Positions 42,785 to 52,282 of a stretch of 64,000 bases of DNA are shown piece by piece (the stretch's first letter is position 1; each line of letters starts with the position of its first letter). The notes beneath the pieces are model-generated. The model made no database searches. It was not told the origin of the DNA and saw nothing but the letters and a program-made list of their open reading frames with translations. Both the position numbers and the translations under genes were made by a program. This DNA is from Sphingomonas jatrophae. GTDB taxonomy: Bacteria > Pseudomonadota > Alphaproteobacteria > Sphingomonadales > Sphingomonadaceae. The DNA lies in contig NZ_FOZG01000001.1 in assembly GCF_900113315.1 (NCBI RefSeq), positions 868,001-932,000 of the forward strand, written 5' to 3'.

Positions 42785-45061
42785 TTAACGTCTTCTCCCC
42801 TGATGCCGGATGTTGGCCGGCCGCCCGCGCTTGCCCGGCACGCGTCGATCCTTGTGGGCGGTACGCGGCCGCTCGTCGCCGCCTTCCGAGCCGTCGGGCA
42901 GTTCGAAGCGCAGCGCGCCCGAAATCGGGTTGGCCTCCGCCAGCCGCAGCTTCATGCGGTCGCCCATCGCGAAGCGCGTGCCCGTCGCCTCACCCACCAG
43001 CGCATTGCCCTTCTGGTTGAAGTGGAAGCGCTCCGCCCCCAGTGTCGAGACGGGCACCAGCCCGTCGCCGCCAAAGCCCTCGACCGTCGCGAAGAAGCCG
43101 AAATCGCGGACGCCCGTGATCCGCGTCTCCATCAGCTCGCCGACATGCGCGGCGAGATAGGCCGCGACATAACGATCGACCGTCTCGCGCTCCGCCTCCA
43201 TCGCACGCCGCTCCGCCGCGCTGATCGCCTCGCCCAAGGGCGTCATCCGCTCAGCATCCGCATCGCTCAGCCGCGTTTGCTGCACCGCCGGCTCCAGCCC
43301 GTACGCGCCGACCAGCGAGCGGTGAACGATCAGATCGGCATAACGGCGGATCGGCGAGGTGAAGTGGGCATAGCTGCCGAGCGCCAGCCCGAAGTGCCCG
43401 GCATTGACCGGCGCATAATAAGCCTGCGTCTGGCTGCGCAGCACCTGCTCCATGATCTGCGGCCGAATCGCCTCGTCGTCGATGCGCTCGATCAGCCGGT
43501 TGAACGTCGCGGGCTTCACCACCTGGCCGAGTGCGAAGCTGATGCCGAACGTGTCGAGATAATCCTTAAGCGCCACCAGCTTCTCGCGGCTCGGGCTCTC
43601 ATGCACGCGGTACATGACGGGCGCCTTCCTCGCCTCCAGCGCCTTGGCGGCGGCAACGTTGGCGGCGATCATGTAATCCTCGATCAGCCGGTGCGCATCC
43701 AGCCGCTCGCGGGGGGCCACCGACAGGATGCGGCCGGTCTCGTCGATCACCACGCGCCGCTCGGGCAGGTCCAGCTCCAGCGGCTCGCGCGCCTCCCGCC
43801 CGGCGAGCAGCGCGCGCCAGCATGCCCAGAGGGGCAGGAGCGCTTCCTGCACCAGCGCCACGTCCACGCCGTTCGGGCGAACCGTTATTTCGGCCGCGGT
43901 GGCCGCATCCACCGCCGCCTGCGCATCCTCATAGGCGATGTTCGCCGCCACCCGGATCAGCGCACGCGAGAAGCGCCACGACAGCAGCTTGCCCTTGGGC
44001 GACACCTTCAGGTGGCACGCCATCGCCGCTCGATCCACGCCCTCCTTTAGCGAGCAGACGTCCGCCGAGAGCACTTCCGGCAGCATCGGCACGACGCGGT
44101 CCGGGAAATAGACGCTGTTGCCCCGCTTGCGCGCCTCGCGGTCCAGCGCGCCGCCCGGCCGCACGTAGAAGCTGACGTCCGCGATCGCGACAATAGCGAC
44201 GAAGCCGCCTGCATTGTCGGGGTCCTCGTCCGCCGCCGCCCAGACCGCATCGTCATGGTCGCGCGCATCCGCGGGATCGATCGCGACGATCGGCAGGTGC
44301 CGCAAATCTTCACGTCCCTCGCCCAGCGGCAGCTTCGCCCGCTCCGCCGCCTCGCTCAGCGCGTCTTCGGAGAAGACGTCGGGGATGCCATGCTTGTGGA
44401 TCGCGACGAGGCTGAAGCTGCGCGGCGCGAACGGATCGCCCAGCCGCTCGGTCACGCGCAGCGTCACGCGCGGCGGCCGCCCCGCTTTCTCCGCCAGCAC
44501 GAGATCGCCCGCCCCCGCCTCGCCTGCGTCGGAGACCATCCAGTCGCGCTTCTCGCGCTTGTCGACGGGCTTGAGCCACAGCCTGTCGCCCTCGCGGTGC
44601 AGCACGCCCAGCACCAGCTCCTCGCCGCGCGCCAGCTTCTTCATCGGGTGCGCGCGCCAGCCCTGGCCCGCTTCTTCCGTCCGCGCGAGGATGCGATCGC
44701 CGGCGCCCAGCGCGCTGCCCTTGGCGCCGCGCCGCTCCACCACCCGGATGCGCGGCGGCGGAATGCCCTCCGCCTCCCACCGCTCGGGCACGGCGAAGAC
44801 GTTGCCGCCATCGTCCACGTCGACGATCCGCAGCACCGTCACCTTCGGCACGCCGCCCGCCTTGTGGAAGGCGCGGCCGGGCGCCGAGTCGATCAGCCCT
44901 TCATCGGCCATGTCCTTCAGCAATTGCTTCAGCGCGATCTTGTCCTGCGCATGCAGGCCGAAGGCGCGTGCAATCTCGCGCTTGCCCGCGGGCACGTCGG
45001 ATTGTGCGATGAAGTCTAGGATCTGCTGCCGTGTCGGCAGTCCGGGCGTTGAGCGAGGCAT
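42785..45061 (-). CDS. rnr: Ribonuclease R
   Basis: The 758-residue exoribonuclease has an N-terminal helix-turn-helix segment (GLPTRQQILDFIAQSDVPAG, REIARAFGLHAQDKIALKQL) and cold-shock-like OB folds. The RNB catalytic domain shows IDPADARDHDDAVWAA with the metal-binding aspartates, and ARKRGNSVYFPDRVVPMLPE. A C-terminal S1 domain (MDRMKLRLAEANPISG region) and a basic tail (KDRRVPGKRGRPAN...GRRR) follow. It degrades structured RNA 3' to 5'. It diverges from glpD by 51 bp. Confidence 0.95.
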   Translation of the reverse strand: MPRSTPGLPTRQQILDFIAQSDVPAGKREIARAFGLHAQDKIALKQLLKDMADEGLIDSAPGRAFHKAGGVPKVTVLRIVDVDDGGNVFAVPERWEAEGIPPPRIRVVERRGAKGSALGAGDRILARTEEAGQGWRAHPMKKLARGEELVLGVLHREGDRLWLKPVDKREKRDWMVSDAGEAGAGDLVLAEKAGRPPRVTLRVTERLGDPFAPRSFSLVAIHKHGIPDVFSEDALSEAAERAKLPLGEGREDLRHLPIVAIDPADARDHDDAVWAAADEDPDNAGGFVAIVAIADVSFYVRPGGALDREARKRGNSVYFPDRVVPMLPEVLSADVCSLKEGVDRAAMACHLKVSPKGKLLSWRFSRALIRVAANIAYEDAQAAVDAATAAEITVRPNGVDVALVQEALLPLWACWRALLAGREAREPLELDLPERRVVIDETGRILSVAPRERLDAHRLIEDYMIAANVAAAKALEARKAPVMYRVHESPSREKLVALKDYLDTFGISFALGQVVKPATFNRLIERIDDEAIRPQIMEQVLRSQTQAYYAPVNAGHFGLALGSYAHFTSPIRRYADLIVHRSLVGAYGLEPAVQQTRLSDADAERMTPLGEAISAAERRAMEAERETVDRYVAAYLAAHVGELMETRITGVRDFGFFATVEGFGGDGLVPVSTLGAERFHFNQKGNALVGEATGTRFAMGDRMKLRLAEANPISGALRFELPDGSEGGDERPRTAHKDRRVPGKRGRPANIRHQGRRR

Positions 45062-45112
45062 GACAGGACAGATAGGGTGCCGAGCCTGCTATGTCTCGCC
45101 CGGGCGGAGCGA

Positions 45113-46525
45113 ATGATGCTTGACCTTCTCGTCATTGGCGGCGGCATCAACGGCACGGCCATCGCGCGCGACGCGGCGGGGCGCGGGCGCTCCGTCCTGC
45201 TGGTCGAAGCGGACGATCTCGCCTCGCACACCTCGTCGGCCTCCACCAAGCTGATCCATGGCGGCCTGCGCTATCTGGAGACGTTCGATCTCCGGCTGGT
45301 GCGCGAGGCACTGGTGGAGCGAGACGTGATGCTCCGCGCCGCACCCCACCTCATCTACCCGCTCCGCTTCGTCCTGCCGCAGGCGCCCGGCACGCGCCCC
45401 GGCTGGATGATCCGCGCCGGGCTGCTCCTCTACGACACGCTCGCCTGGGGAACCGCCTTGCCGCGCGCCGCCCGCGTCGATCTCGGCCCGCCGCTGAAAA
45501 GCGGGCTGACGCGCGGCCATGCTTATTCCGATGCATGGGTGGACGATGCCCGCCTCGTCATCCTCTACGCCCTCGATGCTGCGCAGCATAAGGCGGAGAT
45601 CCGCACCCGCAGCCGCCTCGCCTCCGCCGTCCGCGAGGGCGATGCATGGACCGCAACGCTGGCGAATGGCGAGCAGGTCCGCGCCCGTGCGCTGGTCAAT
45701 GCCGCCGGGCCGTGGGTGGAGGACGTGCTGCGCGCGCGCCTCCGCCGCAACGCAGGCTCGCACGTCCGTCTCGTCCGCGGCAGCCACATCGTCGTGCCGC
45801 GCCTGCCCGGCCAGACCGACGCCTATCTCCTCCAGCAGCCCGACGGCCGCATCGTCTTCGCCATCCCGTACGAGCGCGATCTGACGCTGATCGGCACCAC
45901 CGATACGCCCGTCGACGATCCCGCCGACGCCACCGCCTCGGACGCGGAGGTCGCCTATCTCCTCGCCGCCGCCAACCGCTGGCTCGCCCGACCGCTCAGC
46001 CACGCCGACGTGCGCCACCGCTTTGCCGGCATCCGCGCGCTCCACGACGACGGCCGCTCCACCGCACAGACCGTCACCCGCGACTACCGGCTGGAGCTGG
46101 ATGACGAGGGCGCCCCGCTCCTCTCCGTCTTTGGCGGCAAGATCACCACCGCACGCGCGCTCGCCGAGGCGGCCGTGGACCGGCTCGGCTGGGGCAAGGG
46201 CTGGACACGGAGCGCGATCCTGCCCGGCGGCGATCTCGGCATGCCGTTCGACGCCTTCCTTCAGCAGGTCCGCACTCGATGGCCGGCGCTTGGCGAAGCG
46301 CGCAGCCTGCGCATGGCCCGTGCCTATGGCAGTCGCTTGGCCGCCGTGATCGGCCGAGGCCTCGGCGAGGAGCTGGGCGGCGGCCTTACCGCCGGCGAGG
46401 TGCGCTATCTGCGCGATCACGAATGGGCGCGGACGCCCGACGACGTGCTCTGGCGCCGCACCAAGATCGGGCTACACACCGGAGCCGATACGGCGGCGCG
46501 CGTCGCCGCGGTGCTGGAGGGATAA
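45113..46525 (+). CDS. glpD: Glycerol-3-phosphate dehydrogenase (FAD-dependent)
   Basis: The 470-residue flavoenzyme starts MMLDLLVIGGGINGTAIARD, the FAD dinucleotide fold. It continues SASTKLIHGGLRYLETFDLR, LVREALVERDVMLRAAPHLI, ALVNAAGPWVEDVL, LIGTTDTPVDDP and SVFGGKITTARALAEAAVD. It oxidises sn-glycerol 3-phosphate to dihydroxyacetone phosphate and passes electrons to quinone at the inner membrane. ATG 45113 was chosen with GGGCGGAG upstream; an earlier in-frame start has no support. glpK begins on the base after its stop. Confidence 0.94.
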   Translation: MMLDLLVIGGGINGTAIARDAAGRGRSVLLVEADDLASHTSSASTKLIHGGLRYLETFDLRLVREALVERDVMLRAAPHLIYPLRFVLPQAPGTRPGWMIRAGLLLYDTLAWGTALPRAARVDLGPPLKSGLTRGHAYSDAWVDDARLVILYALDAAQHKAEIRTRSRLASAVREGDAWTATLANGEQVRARALVNAAGPWVEDVLRARLRRNAGSHVRLVRGSHIVVPRLPGQTDAYLLQQPDGRIVFAIPYERDLTLIGTTDTPVDDPADATASDAEVAYLLAAANRWLARPLSHADVRHRFAGIRALHDDGRSTAQTVTRDYRLELDDEGAPLLSVFGGKITTARALAEAAVDRLGWGKGWTRSAILPGGDLGMPFDAFLQQVRTRWPALGEARSLRMARAYGSRLAAVIGRGLGEELGGGLTAGEVRYLRDHEWARTPDDVLWRRTKIGLHTGADTAARVAAVLEG

Positions 46526-47971
<1,446 letters not shown>

Positions 47972-48037
47972 ACCTTTCCGGTTTGGCCCGGTTCGGGCTC
48001 CACTCGACGCGCCGGCCATTCAACCTGCATTTAGCAA

Positions 48038-48062
48038 GGAACGGGTCCGGAGCGGCTCTGTT
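48038..48062 (+). promoter_or_regulatory. Sigma-EcfG-type promoter of the stress protein gene
   Basis: GGAAC (48038-48042) and GTT (48060-48062) are separated by 17 bp, equal to GGAAC-N16-TGTT, one base from the consensus CGTT. It lies 45 bp upstream of the start codon of the stress-type protein and gives a start of transcription about 38 bp before the ATG. Confidence 0.65.
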
Positions 48063-48106
48063 GTGGCCGCAGCCGCGCTTAAGTGGCTCAACCGAGAGGA
48101 ATTACC

Positions 48107-48628
48107 ATGGTTCACGCATCGGCGATCTTCGATTCTCATGCGGAAGCAGAGCGTGCAGTGTCCGAGCTCCGGTCGGCGGGCGTCAGGGATACGGATCTCT
48201 CGATCATCGCCCACCATGGCGGCACCACGACGGCGACGTCCGGCGAGGGCGAGATCACGGACGAGCATCACCGCAACGTCCTGCGCGGCATCCTCGGCGG
48301 CGGCGCGCTGGGCGCCGGCCTGGGCGTTGCGGCGCTGGCGATCCCGGGCGTCGGCCCGCTGGCGGCGGCGGGTGCGATCGCCGCATCGGCAGTGCCCGAG
48401 GCGATGGCGATCGGCGCGGGCCTCGGCGCGCTTACCGGCACGTTCAACGAAGTGCTGACCAAGCATGGTGTCAGCCACGAAGATGCCGATTACTATGGCA
48501 GCCGCATGAAGGATGGCGGCGTCGTGGTGACGGTCGGCGGGTCGGACATCGATGCCGATCGCGCGCGCGAGATCCTCTATCGCGCCGGCGGCCACAATTC
48601 GACGCAGGCGCGCACCTCGGCCTACTGA
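48107..48628 (+). CDS. General stress protein-like (YflT/17M-type N-terminus, glycine-zipper middle)
   Basis: The 173-residue protein has an N-terminal alpha/beta segment (VHASAIFDSHAEAERAVSEL, RSAGVRDTDLSIIAHHGG) like the heat-induced YflT family. A hydrophobic glycine-rich middle (about residues 60-112; GILGGGALGAGLGVAALAIP) resembles glycine-zipper proteins, and the C-terminal half ends SHEDADYYGSRMKDGGVVVT. The middle may associate with membranes. Its function is unknown. AGAGGAATT lies before the start, an EcfG-type promoter precedes it and a strong hairpin follows it, so it is a single-gene stress unit. Confidence 0.85.
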   Translation: MVHASAIFDSHAEAERAVSELRSAGVRDTDLSIIAHHGGTTTATSGEGEITDEHHRNVLRGILGGGALGAGLGVAALAIPGVGPLAAAGAIAASAVPEAMAIGAGLGALTGTFNEVLTKHGVSHEDADYYGSRMKDGGVVVTVGGSDIDADRAREILYRAGGHNSTQARTSAY

Positions 48629-48634
48629 TCCGGG

Positions 48635-48661
48635 CCGGGCCGGGGCAGTGCCCCGGCCCGG
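48635..48661. terminator. Strong hairpin after the stress protein gene
   Basis: CCGGGCCGGGGC (48635-48646) pairs over all 12 bp with GCCCCGGCCCGG (48650-48661) around the loop AGT. It lies between two convergent stop codons (48628 and 48666), so it probably serves both. There is no T-run. Confidence 0.7.
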
Positions 48662-48665
48662 GACC

Positions 48666-49742
48666 TCACCGACCGAAACGCTCCGGTGCGTAGCGCGCCA
48701 CGTCGATCCCGCTCACCGGCTCAGGCAGCCCTTCGCCCAGCACCAGTGCCGCGCCGATCATCGCCGCGGCCGGCGCGGTCTGGATGCCGAAGCCGCCCTG
48801 CCCCGCATACCAGAAGAAGCCCGGTGCCCGGCCGTCCCAGCCATAGACCGGCACGCGGTCCGGCGCGAAGGAGCGCAGGCCCGCCCACGCCCGCTCCCGC
48901 TTCACGATCCGCCAGTCGACCGCGCGCTCCAGCCGGTCGATCGCCAGCGCCACGTCGAGCTCGTCAGGCGCTGCATCGCACGGGTCGGTCGCGCTCTCGT
49001 CATGCGGCGACAGCCACAGCCGCCCGCCGGCCTCCGGCTTAAAGTAGAAGCTGCCGGCGACGTCCATCGTCAGCGGCAGGTCGGGCGGTGCGGGGGGATC
49101 GACCTCCAGCTGCACCACTGTCCGCCGATAGGGCTGGATCGCGATCGGCTGCGCCCCCGCCATCGCCGCCACCGCACTCGCCCACGCCCCCGCCGCATTG
49201 ACGACGGTGTCGGCCACCAGCGTGCGCCCGTCCGCCAGCGCGATCTCCCACGCCGATCCGTTGCGCATCAGCCCGGTCACCCACGCGTCGCACCACAGAA
49301 CCGCACCCGCGCCCTTGGCGGCCTTCAGCGCCGCCGCATGCAGCCCGGCCACATCGATGTCCGCGCAGGTGGGCTCGGCCAGGCCGTGCGGATAGTCACC
49401 GCGCAGTCCGGGGATGATGCATTGCGGATCCACCCGCTCCAGCCGCACCGCCGGGAATTCCGCCTGCATCGCGTCCAATAAAGCACTCTCGGCTGGCCGC
49501 CCCAGATGCAGCCCACCGCGCGGGCCCAGCCAGGGCGCCAGCAGCGGCCCCGACGCGCTGGTCAGCGGCTGGATCGCCGGGCCGCCATAGGTCTCGCTCC
49601 AGAAGGCGGCGGAGCGGCCGGTCGAGTGATAGCCCGGCTGCGCCTCGCCCTCGAGCAGCACGACACGCGCCCGCTCACCGATCGCCGCCGCCAGCGTTGC
49701 GCCAGCAATCCCCGCACCGATGATGGCGATGTCCGTCCTCAT
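48666..49742 (-). CDS. FAD-dependent oxidoreductase (DAO family)
   Basis: The 358-residue protein has the FAD fold MRTDIAIIGAGIAGATLAAA and a DAO-type substrate domain. Motifs include GRSAAFWSETYGGPAIQPLT, CADIDVAGLHAAALKAAKGA, TVVNAAGAWASAVAAMAGA, YRRTVVQLEVDPP and FFWYAGQGGFGIQTAPAAAM. The family oxidises amines, amino acids or hydroxy acids; the substrate is not readable. It overlaps the upstream hydrolase gene by 4 bp (ATGA), so the two are co-translated. Confidence 0.87.
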   Translation of the reverse strand: MRTDIAIIGAGIAGATLAAAIGERARVVLLEGEAQPGYHSTGRSAAFWSETYGGPAIQPLTSASGPLLAPWLGPRGGLHLGRPAESALLDAMQAEFPAVRLERVDPQCIIPGLRGDYPHGLAEPTCADIDVAGLHAAALKAAKGAGAVLWCDAWVTGLMRNGSAWEIALADGRTLVADTVVNAAGAWASAVAAMAGAQPIAIQPYRRTVVQLEVDPPAPPDLPLTMDVAGSFYFKPEAGGRLWLSPHDESATDPCDAAPDELDVALAIDRLERAVDWRIVKRERAWAGLRSFAPDRVPVYGWDGRAPGFFWYAGQGGFGIQTAPAAAMIGAALVLGEGLPEPVSGIDVARYAPERFGR

Positions 49743-50656
49743 GCCGCCACCGCCGCGTCAAGGAAGCCGTCCACCGCCGCCAGCGCCGCATCGCGGATCG
49801 GGTCGGCCTCGCGCAGTATCTCGTGCCGCGCGCCGGGAAAGTGCCGGATCGTCGCGCCGACCCGCGCCGCCGCCGCGCGCACCGCCTTGTTCGACACGAG
49901 ATGCTCGCGCCCCGCGGTCAGCACCAGCATCGGCGGCAGATCCGCCGGCAGCGCCGCCAGCGCCGCCTCCTGCGCCGCGATCGAGCGGAAGGCCGCATCC
50001 AGCCAGCCCCAGCGCGGCGGCCCCACCGAATAGCCGGGATTGGCGTCGCGCCACCATGTCGCGTCTGCAAGCCGCTCGGCACTGCTCGTGAGCAGGGATT
50101 CGCGCAGCCGGCCGCGGTCGCTCACGATCGGCCGCTCCGCCAGGCCGAGCCGCACCGCCGCCGCCGCGATGCCGCGCGCCAGCGCGGGCGGGATCGGCCC
50201 GGCCGCCAGCCCCAGCATCGGCGCCACCAGCACCGCCGCGGCCGGCCGCCAGCCGCGCTCCAGCATCAGCCGCAACGTCAGGTGCCCGCCCATCGAATGG
50301 GCCACCACGGCCGCGGGTGCCTGCCCCTCCGCCATCCAGCCGGTGACGAACCCGTCGAGATCGTCCAGCAGATCGTCCAGCGCCGCCTCGTTCTGCCCCG
50401 GCTGGCGCGATCCGCCCTGCCCCCTCCAATCGAAGCTCGTCACGCGCCACCCGCGCGCTTGCCAGTGCGCCATCGCCTCCAGATACTTTTCGGCGAAATC
50501 CGCACGTCCGGTGAGGAACAGGAGCCGCCGGTCGCCCGCGCCGCCCGTGGGCCAGTCGAGCCGCCGCAGCCGCCAGCCGTCGGCGCAGGCGTGGTCGCTC
50601 ACCTCCACCCCTTTCGGGATGGCCCGGCGATCGAACGGGATTGAAGCGGCCGTCAT
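49739..50656 (-). CDS. Alpha/beta hydrolase (lysophospholipase / monoacylglycerol lipase-like)
   Basis: The 305-residue protein shows RLLFLTGRADFAEKYLEAMA, VTSFDWRGQGGSRQPGQNEA, AAVVAHSMGGHLTLRLMLER with the nucleophile serine, LPPMLVLTAGREHLVSNKAV and HFPGARHEILREADPIRDAA with the catalytic His. These are the features of the PldB-like serine lipase subgroup. There is no signal peptide. It is co-transcribed with the DAO-family oxidoreductase and diverges from the pilus operon over 52 bp. Confidence 0.87.
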   Translation of the reverse strand: MTAASIPFDRRAIPKGVEVSDHACADGWRLRRLDWPTGGAGDRRLLFLTGRADFAEKYLEAMAHWQARGWRVTSFDWRGQGGSRQPGQNEAALDDLLDDLDGFVTGWMAEGQAPAAVVAHSMGGHLTLRLMLERGWRPAAAVLVAPMLGLAAGPIPPALARGIAAAAVRLGLAERPIVSDRGRLRESLLTSSAERLADATWWRDANPGYSVGPPRWGWLDAAFRSIAAQEAALAALPADLPPMLVLTAGREHLVSNKAVRAAAARVGATIRHFPGARHEILREADPIRDAALAAVDGFLDAAVAA

Positions 50657-50708
50657 GGTTATCGCCGGTTACGGTTTTGCAAGCCTTGCCGTCTAGTGCG
50701 CACGCCCC

Positions 50709-51176
50709 ATGGTGGCGACCTCGATCATCGGCGCAGGGCTCGTCCTGCTGCTTGGCTATGCCGCGTGGGGCGACATCCGCTCCCGCGAGATCCCGAACTG
50801 GATCGTCCTCGTCATCGCGCTCGCCGCCCCCTTGTGGTGGTGGGCGGACGGGCTCGCCCTCTGGTCGGAGGTGGGAATGCGGCTGCTCACCGCGCTCATC
50901 GTCTTCCTCGTTTTCACCGGCGCCTGGGCGATCGGCATGATGGGCGGCGGCGATGTGAAGCTGCTCGCCGCGATCGCGCTGTGGCTGGCGCCGCTGCCGC
51001 TCCTCGACATGCTGTGGCTGATGGCGGTGGTCGGCGGTGTGCTGACGATCTGGATGCTGGTGCTGCACCGCTGGCGCCGCGCCGAGGGTCGGCCCGAAGT
51101 GCCCTATGGTGTCGCAATCGCCGCAGCCGCCGCCTGGGTGGTGACGAACCAGATTTTAACCACTCCGGTCGCATGA
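50709..51176 (+). CDS. cpaA: Prepilin peptidase, CpaA/TadV type
   Basis: The 155-residue membrane protein has four to five hydrophobic segments. The aspartyl prepilin-peptidase motifs are AAWGDIRSREIPNWIV (first catalytic Asp, residue 22 region) and AIGMMGGGDVKLLAAIALWL (GxGD-like second Asp). It cleaves Flp-type prepilins. It is the short TadV/CpaA form without the methylase domain. It heads the pilus operon; the pilin gene itself is not in the window. Confidence 0.9.
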   Translation: MVATSIIGAGLVLLLGYAAWGDIRSREIPNWIVLVIALAAPLWWWADGLALWSEVGMRLLTALIVFLVFTGAWAIGMMGGGDVKLLAAIALWLAPLPLLDMLWLMAVVGGVLTIWMLVLHRWRRAEGRPEVPYGVAIAAAAAWVVTNQILTTPVA

Positions 51177-51225
51177 CTGCGAACAAGCGCAAGTAGCGCC
51201 GATTCCAAAGGGGGCGGTTCACGCC

Positions 51226-52281
51226 ATGGATGTCAAGAAACTGGTTCTGCTGATCGGCGCGCTCGTCATGGCGGGCGTGTCCGCCTTCATGGCCCGCAGC
51301 CTGTTCGCCGGAGCCGCCGCGCCCGAGGCGATGGCGGCACCTGCCGATGCCGTGCCCACCGGGCCCGAGGTGCTGGTCGCCACGCGGCCGCTGCCCGTCG
51401 GCACCATCATCGGGCCGGAGAGCCTGAAATATCAGCCCTGGCCGAAGGATCTCGTCCAGCAGGCCTATTTCATCAAGGGTGAGAGCGATGCCGCCTCGCT
51501 CCAAGGCACCGTGGTCCGCACCGAGATCACCGCCGGCCAGCCGATCACGCAAGGATCGCTGGTGAAGCCGGGCGATCGCGGCTTCCTCGCCGCGGCGCTC
51601 GGGCCTGGCATGCGGGCGATCACCATCTCGGTTTCCAACCAGGCGGGCAATGCCGGCTTCGTCTTCCCGGGCGACCGGGTGGACCTGATGCTGTCCTCCG
51701 ACGTGCAGGGCGGCGGCGACGGCCCGGCGCTCAAGGCGACCGAGACGATCATGCGCAATTTGCGTGTTCTCGCCACCGATCAGCGTACAGAAAAGGGTGT
51801 GGATGAGAACGGCAAATCCGTCGTCGCCACCTTCTCCACGGTCACGCTGGAGGTGACGCCTCGCATCGCCGAGAAGATCGCCGTCGCCCAGTCGGTCGGC
51901 ACGCTCAGCCTCGCGCTTCGCCCGCTTGCCGACAACACGGCCGAGCTGGAGGCCGCCATCGCCGCGGGCGACGTCAAGGTGCCCGAGACGGACGATCCCA
52001 GGGCCGAGAAGAAGATGCTGCTCGAGGTCGCCTCGCGCCCGATCGACGGCGGCGGCAGCTACGCCACGGGGGCCGACGTGTCGCGCTTCCAGCGCTCCTC
52101 CGTCCCCGGCCGCTCGGCCGAACGGTCCGCCCCCGCCTTCGCCGGGGTGCCGATGGCCGCTCCCGCTGCGCCCGCCGCGGTCGGCCCCGACGGCAGCGCG
52201 CCGATGATCCCCCGCGGCCCGGTCGTCCGGATCGCCCGCGGCAACAACGTCACCGTCATTCCCGTCACGGGGGGTAAGTGA
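51226..52281 (+). CDS. cpaB: Flp pilus assembly protein CpaB (RcpC)
   Basis: The 351-residue protein has one N-terminal membrane helix (LVLLIGALVMAGVSAFMARS) and a SAF domain (VLVATRPLPVGTIIGPESLK, GQPITQGSLVKPGDRGFLAA). A RcpC/CpaB domain follows (RAITISVSNQAGNAGFVFPG, RVDLMLSSDVQGG), then a proline/alanine-rich tail. It is periplasmic and works with the secretin in Flp pilus assembly. AAAGGGGG lies before the start, and cpaC begins 1 bp after its stop. Confidence 0.92.
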   Translation: MDVKKLVLLIGALVMAGVSAFMARSLFAGAAAPEAMAAPADAVPTGPEVLVATRPLPVGTIIGPESLKYQPWPKDLVQQAYFIKGESDAASLQGTVVRTEITAGQPITQGSLVKPGDRGFLAAALGPGMRAITISVSNQAGNAGFVFPGDRVDLMLSSDVQGGGDGPALKATETIMRNLRVLATDQRTEKGVDENGKSVVATFSTVTLEVTPRIAEKIAVAQSVGTLSLALRPLADNTAELEAAIAAGDVKVPETDDPRAEKKMLLEVASRPIDGGGSYATGADVSRFQRSSVPGRSAERSAPAFAGVPMAAPAAPAAVGPDGSAPMIPRGPVVRIARGNNVTVIPVTGGK

Positions 52282-52282
52282 G

